A stretch of DNA of 44,369 bases from Mageeibacillus sp. UBA1212. GTDB taxonomy: Bacteria > Bacillota > Clostridia > UBA1212. The stretch spans positions 1-44,369 of the forward strand of contig DBXM01000025.1 of the NCBI GenBank assembly GCA_002309655.1. The letters are read 5' to 3'. Position 1 is the stretch's first letter, and every line of letters begins with the position of its first letter. Below the pieces are notes generated by a model. That model was not told the origin of the DNA and did not search any database. It saw only the letters and a program-made list of their open reading frames with translations. A program made the position numbers and the translations under genes. Of this stretch, positions 33,865 to 42,098 are shown piece by piece.

Positions 33865-35016
33865 TTGCCCGCAATTGCAATTAAGTATTCAAGTGGCACA
33901 TGCAAATCTTTACCTATAGAGTCTAAAGAAACGAACGATACGACGATGCGCCCGTGGTACAGAATTCTTTACACACTGGACAGCCTTCTTATAGAAGAAG
34001 GTGATTACCTTATTGAAAATGCTGAACTTGATGGTTTTCTTCAAATTGATGATAACGATGCGTCCAATAATTATTCTTCAAGTAATGCTATTCTTGAATT
34101 ATTTGAATTGGATGGTTATGACTATCAAAAGTGGCATATTAAGTATTTGCACAATGGTTGTTATAGTATTACTTCTCTGCGAAGTTTAAAAGCCATTTCT
34201 GTAAAAAATAATCAGAACTATAGTTTAGATGTTTCGTTAGTTCAGGACATTTATACAGGTGATAATCGTCAGCAGTGGGTTATTAACAGCACGAGTAGTG
34301 GACGATATGTCATTAAGGCGAATTCTTCTTACGGAGCTTCCTATAATTTGGTAATGAGCGTAGGCGGAGGGACTGGTGTTAATGGCAGAAATGTAATTCA
34401 AGGAAAGTATATTAACAACAACAGTTATCTGGATGAGTGGCACTTATACAAAGTCGACGGACAACAAGTGATGCTTCTTGCAATTTCCGATACTAACGGC
34501 GCAGATCGTGTTTCCGCTTATAAAAAAGCTTTTGGGTATCTAAGTGACTATGGTTTCTCCGATTTTAATTTTCAGTACACAGATAGTATTAGTTCAAATG
34601 ATTGTTTGGATCAAATGGAAGACGCAATGATATTTATCATCCGAGGCCATGGTTTCTCGGGGCCAGGTAATACTTGCATTCAACTTGATGAGAATTCAAT
34701 TACTGATACGCTTATTAGTTCAGCTATTTGCAATAATAATGTTCCTGCTGTTGATTTCAGCAATATGCAGTTGGCGATTTTTGCAGCGTGTAAGACTGCT
34801 TATTTGAGCAGCAACAATAACCTAGTGGATGCATCTGTGGCGGCTGGTTCAGAACATGCCATTGGTTTTACTGATGATGTTTGGCCCACAGAAGTAAATC
34901 ACTGGGTGGAACTGTTTCTTGAAGCTCGATATTCGATGGGTTTAAGTGTTGCTTACGCATGCGCATATGCAAGCAATCAGGAAACAAGATTAAGATTGTT
35001 GGTCTATTATCAATAA
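33865..35016 (+). CDS. RICIN-like/caspase-like protein, 5' end lost
   Basis: 383 codons from TTG 33865. Residues ~45-200 are a RICIN-type beta-trefoil: three repeats, each closing with a QxW-like motif (QKWHI, QQWVI, DEWHLY). Residues ~200-383 resemble caspase-like/CHAT peptidases, with catalytic-type His in FIIRGHGFSGPG (His262) and Cys in LAIFAACKTA (Cys309). No signal peptide or ribosome site is present; the 5' end is joined in frame, after two stops, to XRE copy 1, so the native N-terminus is missing and expression is doubtful. Codon use is much more AT-rich than the surrounding genome. Followed after 25 bp by a lipoprotein gene. Protease activity is inferred from the dyad only. Confidence 0.65.
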   Translation: MPAIAIKYSSGTCKSLPIESKETNDTTMRPWYRILYTLDSLLIEEGDYLIENAELDGFLQIDDNDASNNYSSSNAILELFELDGYDYQKWHIKYLHNGCYSITSLRSLKAISVKNNQNYSLDVSLVQDIYTGDNRQQWVINSTSSGRYVIKANSSYGASYNLVMSVGGGTGVNGRNVIQGKYINNNSYLDEWHLYKVDGQQVMLLAISDTNGADRVSAYKKAFGYLSDYGFSDFNFQYTDSISSNDCLDQMEDAMIFIIRGHGFSGPGNTCIQLDENSITDTLISSAICNNNVPAVDFSNMQLAIFAACKTAYLSSNNNLVDASVAAGSEHAIGFTDDVWPTEVNHWVELFLEARYSMGLSVAYACAYASNQETRLRLLVYYQ

Positions 35017-35041
35017 CATTGTTTACAAGGAGGAAAAGTAA

Positions 35042-35950
35042 ATGAAGACATATCTGAAATCGGTAATGACTATCATCTTTAGTGTAATCCTTTCTCTGCT
35101 CCTATGTTGTTTATACTCTTGTAAAAACAACATGCGTTCGCTTCTTGTTGCCGGAGTATCTGAAAATGGATCAAAGTATTTCTCTGCTGTGATTGAAAAA
35201 GAAATAGCCGGTAAAAATGAAAAGAACAGTCAACTCATCGGAAAAACATATGCGGTTACGCTAAACGGACAGGAATTCACGGGAACATATTTTGATTCTT
35301 TTATTTCTCCGTATTATTCATGTGATGGAGACACGTATGTTTGTAAAAACGAAGACGGCTCAACCTTGGTGTTCGGAATCAATCGTCAAACAAAAGACCT
35401 TGTTTCGTATATACTGGATAATTATCCCAATAACACAACAAAGGAAACCGGGAAAAACCGGGATGAGTGTCTAAGCATTGCGCGCGAGGTTCTTCAGACC
35501 CATTTTAAGGACTATGTTTTTGCCGAGAAAGAATTGAACAGCAGTTTTTCGGGGGATGGATATTCCTTTTATTTTGTTATGATGATGGACGATTGGGAAA
35601 CTCGAGCAACAGTATCGATTACAGTAAATACTGATGGAGTGGTGACTGAGTATTCTGCGATAACCATGGAATCTTTTGGAAATTTAGATGCATTGGCAAC
35701 TAAGGTTGATCACATCAATAAAGACGAGATCAACTCGCAGATCGACGAACGAATTTTAGAATTGTATAAAGGTAAAAGCTGTTCCTGGGAAGTAAAGGGA
35801 TGCTATCTTTCGGTCATTGACGATCTGGGCCCTTGTATAGAGTATGAAATCTCGGTCAAAGTGTTAGATGAAAACCCCGCGAATGGTAGCGAGAGCGATG
35901 GCGAGTTTTACAATAACACGGTTGGATTAATGATGATTAAAGTATTATAA
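35042..35950 (+). CDS. Array lipoprotein 1
   Basis: A 302-residue lipoprotein with signal peptide and lipobox LYSC (Cys about 27). Pattern shared with lipoprotein 2: LLVAGVSENG, NGQEFTGTYFDSFISPYYSC, DECLSIAREVLQTHF, and VSITVNTDGVVTEY, with a C-terminal CIEYEISVKVL. The middle (helix followed by strands with 'NTDGVV') looks PepSY-like, a fold common in secreted inhibitors, but this is a guess. AAGGAGG lies directly before the ATG. It sits 25 bp behind the caspase-like gene, which suggests a partner, inhibitor or substrate role at the cell surface. Confidence 0.7.
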   Translation: MKTYLKSVMTIIFSVILSLLLCCLYSCKNNMRSLLVAGVSENGSKYFSAVIEKEIAGKNEKNSQLIGKTYAVTLNGQEFTGTYFDSFISPYYSCDGDTYVCKNEDGSTLVFGINRQTKDLVSYILDNYPNNTTKETGKNRDECLSIAREVLQTHFKDYVFAEKELNSSFSGDGYSFYFVMMMDDWETRATVSITVNTDGVVTEYSAITMESFGNLDALATKVDHINKDEINSQIDERILELYKGKSCSWEVKGCYLSVIDDLGPCIEYEISVKVLDENPANGSESDGEFYNNTVGLMMIKVL

Positions 35951-36187
35951 ATCATTAAGAAAAACATGGGACAGTGTCAAACGAAATAAAACACCTATAG
36001 GGATTATGATTCTTATTGCTCATTAATTGGGTGGGAGGAATTTATAAAAAATATCGGGAAATACATCAATATCGCGTCTGAAAAACGAGATAATATATAT
36101 AGATTTGATATTACAAAAAGGCTATAAAGCGCACCTGCCAGTGCCAGAATGCGCCTTGTATCAATCATTCGGTTCAAAGCTACTAAG
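35951..36187. other. Gap between lipoprotein 1 and array unit 2
   Basis: AT-rich, no complete gene. A 43-codon open stretch without start (about 35985-36125, plus strand, containing WEEFIKNIGKYINIASEKRD) reads like protein and may be the tail of a deleted gene. Nothing else is recognisable before the terminator at 36188. Confidence 0.4.
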
Positions 36188-36220
36188 CAGCCTCGAGATC
36201 AACGTCCCGGGGCTGTTTTT
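36188..36220 (+). terminator. Terminator, array boundary 2
   Basis: CAGCCTCG and CGGGGCTG arms followed by TTTTTCTTTTT. Homologous to the hairpins at 33311 and 40321. Confidence 0.75.
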
Positions 36221-36323
36221 CTTTTTCTCTTACGATTCAAATCATCTGTTTCTTAGGCTTACGTTTTTTGCGCGCTGCTGCAGATTGCCCATGTATTTTT
36301 CTAAAAAATCGAAAAAAACCGAA

Positions 36324-36370
36324 AAAGTGACAATTTGTCACTTTATTCGGGCGAATTTGCCTTGTATAAT
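36324..36370 (+). promoter_or_regulatory. Palindromic operator and promoter, array unit 2
   Basis: The same 21-bp palindrome as in units 1 and 3 (36324-36344), with TATAAT at 36365-36370 and GGAGG before the ATG at 36389. The upstream phased A-runs are conserved too. Confidence 0.8.
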
Positions 36371-36388
36371 ACTTGACGGAGGCATTGT

Positions 36389-36838
36389 ATGAGCTTAGAC
36401 GTCGGCGAAAAAATCAAAAATCTCAGGATTGATAAAGGCTTGACGCAGGATGAACTTGCAGAGAGACTTAACGTATCGCGTGCTTTGGTCTGCAAGTGGG
36501 AAATCGGCAGCAGACTGCCCGCGTACAGTGTTCTTGAAGAGCTTTCGAACATTTTTGACGTTGATTCCGAGTTGCTGATTCTTGCCGACGCGACTGTTTA
36601 CGAGGATCTTGATACCTGCATTCCGGCAAACATGGATTCCCGGCAGGCTTCCGAACTGATAAGCGATTTTGTCAGAGCTCTCGGCGAAAAGGACGCAGAA
36701 TTATTTAAAATGAGATACATAGCTTTTATGGACTCAAAGACAATTGCCCGCAAGCTGGGAAAGTCTTACGGGACTGTTAGAAACAGACTGACGGTACTAA
36801 GAAAGAACCTAAGGGCGTTTTTGGAAAGGTGTGTTTAA
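36389..36838 (+). CDS. XRE/sigma-region-4 chimeric transcription regulator, full-length copy
   Basis: 149 residues in two DNA-binding parts. The XRE HTH lies at about 5-60 (LTQDELAERLNVSRALVCKWEIGSR, given in parts: LTQDELAERLNVSRA and LVCKWE). The C-terminal HTH (about 85-145) looks like sigma-70 region 4: LGEKDAELFKMRYI, DSKTIARKLGKSYGTVRNRL. No sigma region 2 is present, so it is not a full sigma factor; it could touch the -35 region or RNA polymerase as an activator. It stands behind a perfect palindrome, probably its own operator. The stop is 2 bp from the next gene, an anti-sigma-like membrane protein, mimicking sigma/anti-sigma operons. Confidence 0.8.
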   Translation: MSLDVGEKIKNLRIDKGLTQDELAERLNVSRALVCKWEIGSRLPAYSVLEELSNIFDVDSELLILADATVYEDLDTCIPANMDSRQASELISDFVRALGEKDAELFKMRYIAFMDSKTIARKLGKSYGTVRNRLTVLRKNLRAFLERCV

Positions 36839-36840
36839 TA

Positions 36841-38682
36841 ATGAAAAGAAGCGAATTGTATGATGTGATAGCGGGTCTTGACGAAAAACTGCAGGAGGAC
36901 GCGTACGAGCTGAAGAACAGGCCGAAGAAAGGCGTGTTCAACAAGAAGGCGGTTGCGGCGATTGTCGCGTCGGTGACGCTGGTTTTAGTGGCGGCGGTTA
37001 TACTGACGGTTTTCGGGCTCCGACAAAAGCAACACGGAATTCCCGGCATAGAACCCGGAGAACAGATGGTCAATGCTCCGGAAACGGAGAATACCGACCA
37101 GGCTTTTCATACGGAAGACCCCGCATTTCAGCCGGTGACGGAAAATCCCGCGCTTTCGCCTGTTGACGGCAATTCCTCGCTGAAAATCAGGAGGCTTTCG
37201 TACAGCGGGCTCGAGGATCTGGTCTTCACGCTTAACACCGAAAACTTCGGCGCGCGGCTCATTTCCGCCAAGGCCAGGGGCGTTCACGAAAACTGCAGCG
37301 GCGTATTCTACGACCCGGATTCCGGGGAAATCATATGCTTTGAGCACGAGTTCCTGAAGGCGTCAGGAGTGACATTGCCGGAGGACTATCATCCCGCTTT
37401 TTATCCCGACTGCGTTAACGGTAAGCTTGTTGCCGTCGAGGTGAAGGACGCGCTGTTACATAATACGGACCTTTGGATAATGGACCGGGATTCGGGCGCC
37501 GCGCTGCATATCGACCTGCCGGAGGGATGTTCGGATTACACCGAAATCGGTCTTTCCTACCGCTGTCTTTCTGACGGAATACTGTGCGTGAGCGTCAATT
37601 CCAAAACCGGAAGACATTGTGTCCGTTTTTACAACGTCAACACGGGAGAGGCGGTCGACAGGTTTGAAAACGGTGAAACATCGTTCATTGCCGGCGGATT
37701 CCTGTCCGGCGACGTTCTGGAAATATGCGACAGCGACGGATTCTGTTTCTACAACGTCAAAACCGGAGCTAAGGTCAAAACCGCAGGGGAGTACAATTAC
37801 TGCTTCTCCGGGAAGGTTTATTCGGTCAAGGGCTGGGGCGGGGCATACCATAAGGATGTCGTTGTCGCGGCTTATGACGCCGAAACCGGCGAAGCGCTCG
37901 AGAATGAAAACGTGCTTGTTCAAACATTCCTTGAAGGCGGAAAACCCGCGATTCTGCTGAAAAATTCAACGACCGGTGAAGAAACGGTTATCCTGGAGGA
38001 TATTATCTGGAACTGCTGCGGATGGTCCAAAGATTATTCCTGCTTCTACGCATATTCCGAAAAGAGCGGAAAGATAATCTGCTACTATACGGGATTGCAA
38101 ACGTGGAGCACCGCTGTCATAGAAAGCGCAGACAGAACGCCGGTCGTTATTGACGGAAAGACCTACGCGGTCTACGCAGATTACTCGCTGGCAATTGGAG
38201 AAACGCAGGGGGAAGTTACGGTCTACTATGCAAGAACGTTGAAGGAAGTTAAAGAGGCGCCTGATGCCGAGCCGGACGATTCCCCTTATTTGAGAGAGTA
38301 CCGTGATATCCAATTCAGGAACTTCGCCGACGAGAGGAGTTTTGAGTACGCGAACAAAAACGGTATCAATCTTCACGACGGATACGTCAACGGCACAACA
38401 ATATACGATATGAATCTTCTCAAAGACGTAATTCTGGAATGCCTTGAGAATAAAGGGCCTCTTTACGAGCCGGACGATCCCGAAAACGCGGAATACGTTA
38501 TGATCGGTCATCTGATCTGCGGAAGCCTGCGCATCATCTTCTACGAATGCGGGAACGACCTCTGCATATCCATGCCGCGGAACGTTTCGCCTTTAGAGGA
38601 GTACGACAGCGCCGCGTATGAGTTCCCGAGAGAAGTGTTTCAGAGCATCGAGGCAAGATTGATAAACAATAATGCGGGATAA
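36841..38682 (+). CDS. Anti-sigma-like single-pass membrane sensor
   Basis: A 613-residue protein. The N-terminal ~33 residues (SELYDVIAGLDEKLQEDAYE) resemble the short cytoplasmic heads found on anti-sigma-like proteins encoded after sigma genes in Clostridia. A transmembrane helix lies at about 36-60, then a Pro/Glu-rich linker and a large outer domain with repeated strands and W/D motifs (LWIMDRDSG, VRFYNVNTGEAVDRF, CFYNVKTGAKV, VAAYDAETGEAL), probably a beta-propeller. It begins 2 bp after the XRE/sigma-4 regulator. Inference: it senses an outside signal and holds or releases the regulator. Base composition is like the core genome, unlike the lipoproteins. Its last ~80 codons are repeated at 40716-40966. 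Confidence 0.7.
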   Translation: MKRSELYDVIAGLDEKLQEDAYELKNRPKKGVFNKKAVAAIVASVTLVLVAAVILTVFGLRQKQHGIPGIEPGEQMVNAPETENTDQAFHTEDPAFQPVTENPALSPVDGNSSLKIRRLSYSGLEDLVFTLNTENFGARLISAKARGVHENCSGVFYDPDSGEIICFEHEFLKASGVTLPEDYHPAFYPDCVNGKLVAVEVKDALLHNTDLWIMDRDSGAALHIDLPEGCSDYTEIGLSYRCLSDGILCVSVNSKTGRHCVRFYNVNTGEAVDRFENGETSFIAGGFLSGDVLEICDSDGFCFYNVKTGAKVKTAGEYNYCFSGKVYSVKGWGGAYHKDVVVAAYDAETGEALENENVLVQTFLEGGKPAILLKNSTTGEETVILEDIIWNCCGWSKDYSCFYAYSEKSGKIICYYTGLQTWSTAVIESADRTPVVIDGKTYAVYADYSLAIGETQGEVTVYYARTLKEVKEAPDAEPDDSPYLREYRDIQFRNFADERSFEYANKNGINLHDGYVNGTTIYDMNLLKDVILECLENKGPLYEPDDPENAEYVMIGHLICGSLRIIFYECGNDLCISMPRNVSPLEEYDSAAYEFPREVFQSIEARLINNNAG

Positions 38683-38730
38683 GTTATTCAAGAAGGAGAG
38701 TAGAATAACGATTACTATAGTTATTTGTAA

Positions 38731-39249
38731 CTAAGGGGCAATTATGAAAAGAAGGATGCTTTTGGGTATTTCGAGTCTGCTGGGTATAATGATTTCAATT
38801 TCATATACGAAGACAGTTATTCTGACGACGATTGCAGACAGGAGATGGAAGAAGCATCCATATTTATAATTAGAACTCACGGAGCCGCAGGACCCGGTTA
38901 CACAAGCGTATCTCTTGGAAATTCGTCTCTTATGAGTAGCGAAATCTATATTTACAATATTTCATGTGTGGAGACCGATTTGAGCGGCATGGAGCTAATT
39001 GTTTTCGCGGCATGCGACACTGCGAATCCTACAGCCGCACACAATTTAGTCGATGCTTCAATAATGGCGGGAGCAGATTGTGCCATAGGGTTTAATGCCG
39101 AAATATACCCTACGGAAACCAATGACTGGGTGGATGCTTTTTTAGAAGCACGTTTTAACCAAGGGAAAAGCATCCACGATTCGATAAACGACGCAAATGA
39201 GATTGCTGAAAGACTCGAGAACATTGTTTATGTTGCGTATGGAAACTAA
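38731..39249 (+). pseudogene. Caspase-like protein, C-terminal half only
   Basis: An open frame from 38731, without start codon until an internal ATG at 38845, aligns with the last ~170 residues of the copy at 33865: KDAFGYFESAGYNDFNF (AFGYLSDYGFSDFNF in copy 1), FIIRTHGAAGPG with the His, LIVFAACDTA with the Cys, and FLEARFNQGKSI. The RICIN part and N-terminus are gone. It follows the membrane sensor gene by ~50 bp with a stop in between. The ATG at 38744 is in the wrong frame and ends after ~40 codons. The catalytic dyad is preserved although the gene is 5'-truncated. Followed by lipoprotein 2. Confidence 0.65.
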
Positions 39250-39269
39250 AAAAGGGAGGTAAATTTAAA

Positions 39270-40178
39270 ATGATAAAGAAATTACTGTTACGATTTTTGC
39301 AGGTTTTGCTTATTTGTTCTTTTGTGCTTCTTGTTTTTTGCTCTTGCAACAATAAAAAAGGAGACCTTCTATTGTCCGGAGTATCGGAGAGCGGACTTGT
39401 TTCGATTACATACAAAAATGAAATATTATTGTCATCAAATAATTATGAAGATCGCAACCTTGCCGAAACAACCTACAACATAAACCTATACGGAGAAGAG
39501 TATACGGGAATTTACCAAAGAACAATTATTTATCCGTATTATAGGTGCGCTGTGGATAAATATGAATGCTGGGAAGACGGTAGGTTTATATTAAGCTTTT
39601 TAATTAACAGATATTCTAAGCAACTAATGTCTTTCCGTTTCTCAGTTGATAACTATTATTGCGCAACGGACAAAAACACCGGTAAGTCATATGAAGAATG
39701 CCGGCAGATTGCAATTCAAAAGCTGTACGAATATGATCGCGATAGCGTTTTCACAGAAAAAGAAGTGCAGGACGATTATTTGAAAAATATCTATAAATTT
39801 ATGTTTGTAAAAACGATTGACGGGGTAGAGTCCAGTGCGAGAATTATTGTTTCGGTGAACACCGATGGTGTAATCGTTAGGTTTGATACGACGACCATGC
39901 CTTCTTTTAACAACATTGAAACAAAAGAGCAGAGGCTAAAAAATATAGATGAGTCAAATCTGAACGAACAAATCGAAAGCAAGCTTTCGGAAATTCTGGA
40001 AGGTGAAAACTATGAAAAGTGGGAGATATGCAACCGAACCTTGCATATATTGAAAGACGGTTCGCCTTGCATTGAATACGACATTCGAGTTATATTAAAC
40101 ACCTATGAAGTTGAAGTTGAAGGATCGATTGAAAAAGCAGAAAACCGGGTTGGACTAAGATTTATAAAGATGTTGTAG
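39270..40178 (+). CDS. Array lipoprotein 2
   Basis: A 302-residue lipoprotein with lipobox FCSC (Cys about 26). It is a diverged homologue of lipoprotein 1, with matching blocks LLLSGVSESG, YGEEYTGIYQRTIIYPYYRC, YEECRQIAIQKLYEY, VSVNTDGVIVRF and CIEYDIRVIL. The same length and order of blocks imply the same fold. GGGAGG precedes the ATG and the gap to the caspase-like remnant is 20 bp. Fast divergence of the lipoproteins, compared with near-identical regulators, fits partners of variable caspase-like domains. Confidence 0.72.
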   Translation: MIKKLLLRFLQVLLICSFVLLVFCSCNNKKGDLLLSGVSESGLVSITYKNEILLSSNNYEDRNLAETTYNINLYGEEYTGIYQRTIIYPYYRCAVDKYECWEDGRFILSFLINRYSKQLMSFRFSVDNYYCATDKNTGKSYEECRQIAIQKLYEYDRDSVFTEKEVQDDYLKNIYKFMFVKTIDGVESSARIIVSVNTDGVIVRFDTTTMPSFNNIETKEQRLKNIDESNLNEQIESKLSEILEGENYEKWEICNRTLHILKDGSPCIEYDIRVILNTYEVEVEGSIEKAENRVGLRFIKML

Positions 40179-40320
40179 CTTAGAACTGGAGTGTAGTGGA
40201 AAAGCATCAGTGGGTTCGACAGCGCCTTGTGATGTTTTTCCACCAAAGTAACGTGACCATCAGGTCCTTGTGGGGGCGACTCCATACACAGGTTCAAGCC
40301 GGCGGCCGCGCACCACTAAG
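40179..40320. other. Gap between lipoprotein 2 and array unit 3
   Basis: No gene. GGAGTGTAGTGGAAA at 40189-40203 resembles the last bases of the window (GGAGTGTGGTGGAAA at 44354-44368), so an array-specific repeat probably lies here. The rest is unassigned. Confidence 0.4.
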
Positions 40321-40355
40321 CAGCCTCGAGATTAGAGTCCCGGGGCTGTTTTTCT
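40321..40355 (+). terminator. Terminator, array boundary 3
   Basis: CAGCCTCG and CGGGGCTG arms followed by TTTTTCTT, homologous to the hairpins of units 1 and 2. Confidence 0.75.
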
Positions 40356-40455
40356 TGTTCTCTTACGATTCAAATCATCTGTTTCTTAGGCTTACGTTTT
40401 TTTCGCGCGTTGCTGCAGATTGCCTATGTTTTTCCGGAAAAATCGAAAAAAACGA

Positions 40456-40502
40456 AAAGTGACAATTTGTCACTTTACTCGGGCGGATTTGCCCTGTATA
40501 AT
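40456..40502 (+). promoter_or_regulatory. Palindromic operator and promoter, array unit 3
   Basis: Third identical 21-bp palindrome (40456-40476) with TATAAT at 40497-40502. Confidence 0.8.
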
Positions 40503-40520
40503 ACTTGACGGAGGCATTGT

Positions 40521-40715
40521 ATGAGCTTAGACGTCGGCGAAAAAATCAAAAATCTCAGGACCGATAAAGGCTTGACGCAGGATGAACTTGCAGAGAGACT
40601 TAACGTATCGCGCGCATTGGTTTCCAAGTGGGAAACCGGCAGCAGACTGCACGCGTACAGTAACGTTGAAGAACTTTCGACCATTTTTGACGTCGATTCC
40701 GAGTTGCTGATGTAA
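40521..40715 (+). CDS. XRE regulator copy 3, HTH only
   Basis: 64 residues covering just the XRE HTH, with a few changes in or near the recognition region (VSKWETGSRLHAYSN against VCKWEIGSRLPAYSV in copies 1 and 2). A deletion joins codon ~64 to the 3' part of the membrane-sensor gene, ending the frame at TAA. Promoter, palindrome and ribosome site are intact, so a small DNA-binding protein without sigma-4-like part could be made. It may act as a repressor of the full regulator or be a relic. Confidence 0.6.
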   Translation: MSLDVGEKIKNLRTDKGLTQDELAERLNVSRALVSKWETGSRLHAYSNVEELSTIFDVDSELLM

Positions 40716-40966
40716 TCCTGGAATGCCTTGAGAATAAAGGGCCTCTTTACGAGCCGGACGATCCCGAAAACGCGGAATACGTTATGATCGGTCATCTGAT
40801 CTGCGGAAGCCTGCGCATCATCTTCTACGAATGCGGGAACGACCTCTGCATATCCATGCCGCGTAACGTTTCGCCTCTGGAAGAGTACGACAGTGCCGCG
40901 TATGAGTTCCCGAGAGAAGTGTTTCAGAGCATCGAGGCAAGATTGATAAACAATAATGCGGGATAA
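40716..40966 (+). pseudogene. 3' remnant of the anti-sigma-like sensor gene
   Basis: Near-identical over about 250 bp to 38430-38682 (SLRIIFYECGNDLCISMPRN, then EVFQSIEARLINNNAG). The head, membrane helix and most of the outer domain are deleted, so it cannot act as a sensor. The few differences show that the duplication is recent. Confidence 0.85.
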
Positions 40967-41002
40967 GTTATTCGAGAAGGAGAGTAGGATTGGTATGCTT
41001 AA

Positions 41003-41170
41003 AGCGAAAACGGCTCTACGGTTCATGAAAGCATTGAGGCTGCAGCGCTCGGTATAAATGCGCAGAACCAAAACCAGTTAAGAATGTCGAATGTCGAATT
41101 CTATAAACTGGATTCAGTAGAGTGTTACGGAGATGCTTCGCTGTGCATAGATGATGTAAGAGGAGGCTGA
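41003..41170 (+). pseudogene. C-terminal stub of a third caspase-like gene
   Basis: A start-less frame of 55 codons reads SENGSTVHESIEAAALGINA then SNVEFYKLDSVECYGDASLC. The G-S/T-V/I-HESI..A block aligns with GKSIHDSINDAN at the C-terminus of the copy at 38731. It is bounded by a stop at 41000 and ends at TGA 41170, 4 bp before lipoprotein 3. The catalytic part is gone. Before it, AAGGAGAG at 40977-40984 may be the old ribosome site of the caspase-like gene. Confidence 0.5.
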
Positions 41171-41174
41171 CATA

Positions 41175-42098
41175 ATGAATAAAAGGACAAAGATAGTCAT
41201 AATAGTGTTTTTTTTGATTATAACCACCGTTATGAGCGCCTGCACCTCTAAAAAAGAAGAAAAATATAAGGTGTTATTTGGGGGTGCTTCAGATTCGATG
41301 AGCGCGTTGGTATATCCTGTGGACATCGGTTTAGGAACTAAAAAGGATACCGAGAGGGACGAGGACGTGTGGCCGGATGAAATGTCAATCGTTTTTGATG
41401 GACAGTCGTATGATTGTTCCTTTGATCAAGTATACCGCATGGGGATAAACACAGGATACCAATACGCCGTTAAGAATCAAAATCAAGATGGAAAGAAAGA
41501 TTTAATTCGTTTCGTGCTAAATGACAATCGAGAAATAGTAGGTTACTTGAGCCTTCGAACACTGAGTGAGGATGAAAAAGGTGATTTAACTCAAATTACT
41601 GAGGAAAAAGCAGTTGAAATTGCCGAACAAGTTTTTCATAAGTACTTTGATGCTGATTATTCCGATTACAAAATGACTGTAAAGAAAAATGAAGATTGCG
41701 AGTACTATGAGTTCTTATTCTATAAGAACTATGATCCACCAATAGGAGTCAGTGATAATCTTATGGTTTGGGTTAGTATTTACGGAGAATTATTATGGTT
41801 TAACGGACTCAGAATAGGGTCAGTGCCCCCGCCAAAAGAAGAACCGGATCCGGCTGAGGTAAGGCAATGCATAGAAAAACGAATTGTTGATTTACTTGAG
41901 GATAATGGGGTTTTAATCAATAAGCTCAATATAGACGTGGACATTGATAATTTAGCACTGGGATATAACGACAAAACAAAAAAATATGAGTTAAACTGCG
42001 TCGTATCCGTTGATTGCAATGGAATTGTCGATGGCTTTGAAAGGGACATCCACGATTTAGTTCAGATAATTGTTGTATGTGACTTAAATCGAAAGTGA
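41175..42098 (+). CDS. Array lipoprotein 3
   Basis: A 307-residue lipoprotein, lipobox MSAC (Cys about 23). It shares the general plan of lipoproteins 1 and 2 (FGGASDS near the mature N-terminus, EEKAVEIAEQVFHKYF helix, LMVWVSIYGELLWF strand pair) but is much diverged. AGGAGG, lying in the end of the caspase-like stub, precedes the ATG. Confidence 0.7.
   Translation: MNKRTKIVIIVFFLIITTVMSACTSKKEEKYKVLFGGASDSMSALVYPVDIGLGTKKDTERDEDVWPDEMSIVFDGQSYDCSFDQVYRMGINTGYQYAVKNQNQDGKKDLIRFVLNDNREIVGYLSLRTLSEDEKGDLTQITEEKAVEIAEQVFHKYFDADYSDYKMTVKKNEDCEYYEFLFYKNYDPPIGVSDNLMVWVSIYGELLWFNGLRIGSVPPPKEEPDPAEVRQCIEKRIVDLLEDNGVLINKLNIDVDIDNLALGYNDKTKKYELNCVVSVDCNGIVDGFERDIHDLVQIIVVCDLNRK

Noticed and set aside
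38744..38870. Apparent small exported peptide starting MKRRMLLGISSLLGIM
   Set aside because: It is read in the wrong frame of the caspase-like remnant, whose own frame aligns with the other copy through this stretch.
33311..40355. Repeated hairpins taken as mobile-element ends
   Set aside because: CAGCCTCG/CGGGGCTG plus a T-run is an ordinary terminator; no target duplication or transposase is seen, and the repeats extend into the promoter and gene as expected from segmental duplication.
40475..41071. Minus-strand frame of 198 codons across array unit 3
   Set aside because: It is antisense to the regulator and sensor remnants; matching antisense frames occur at units 1 and 2 only because the sense DNA is repeated.
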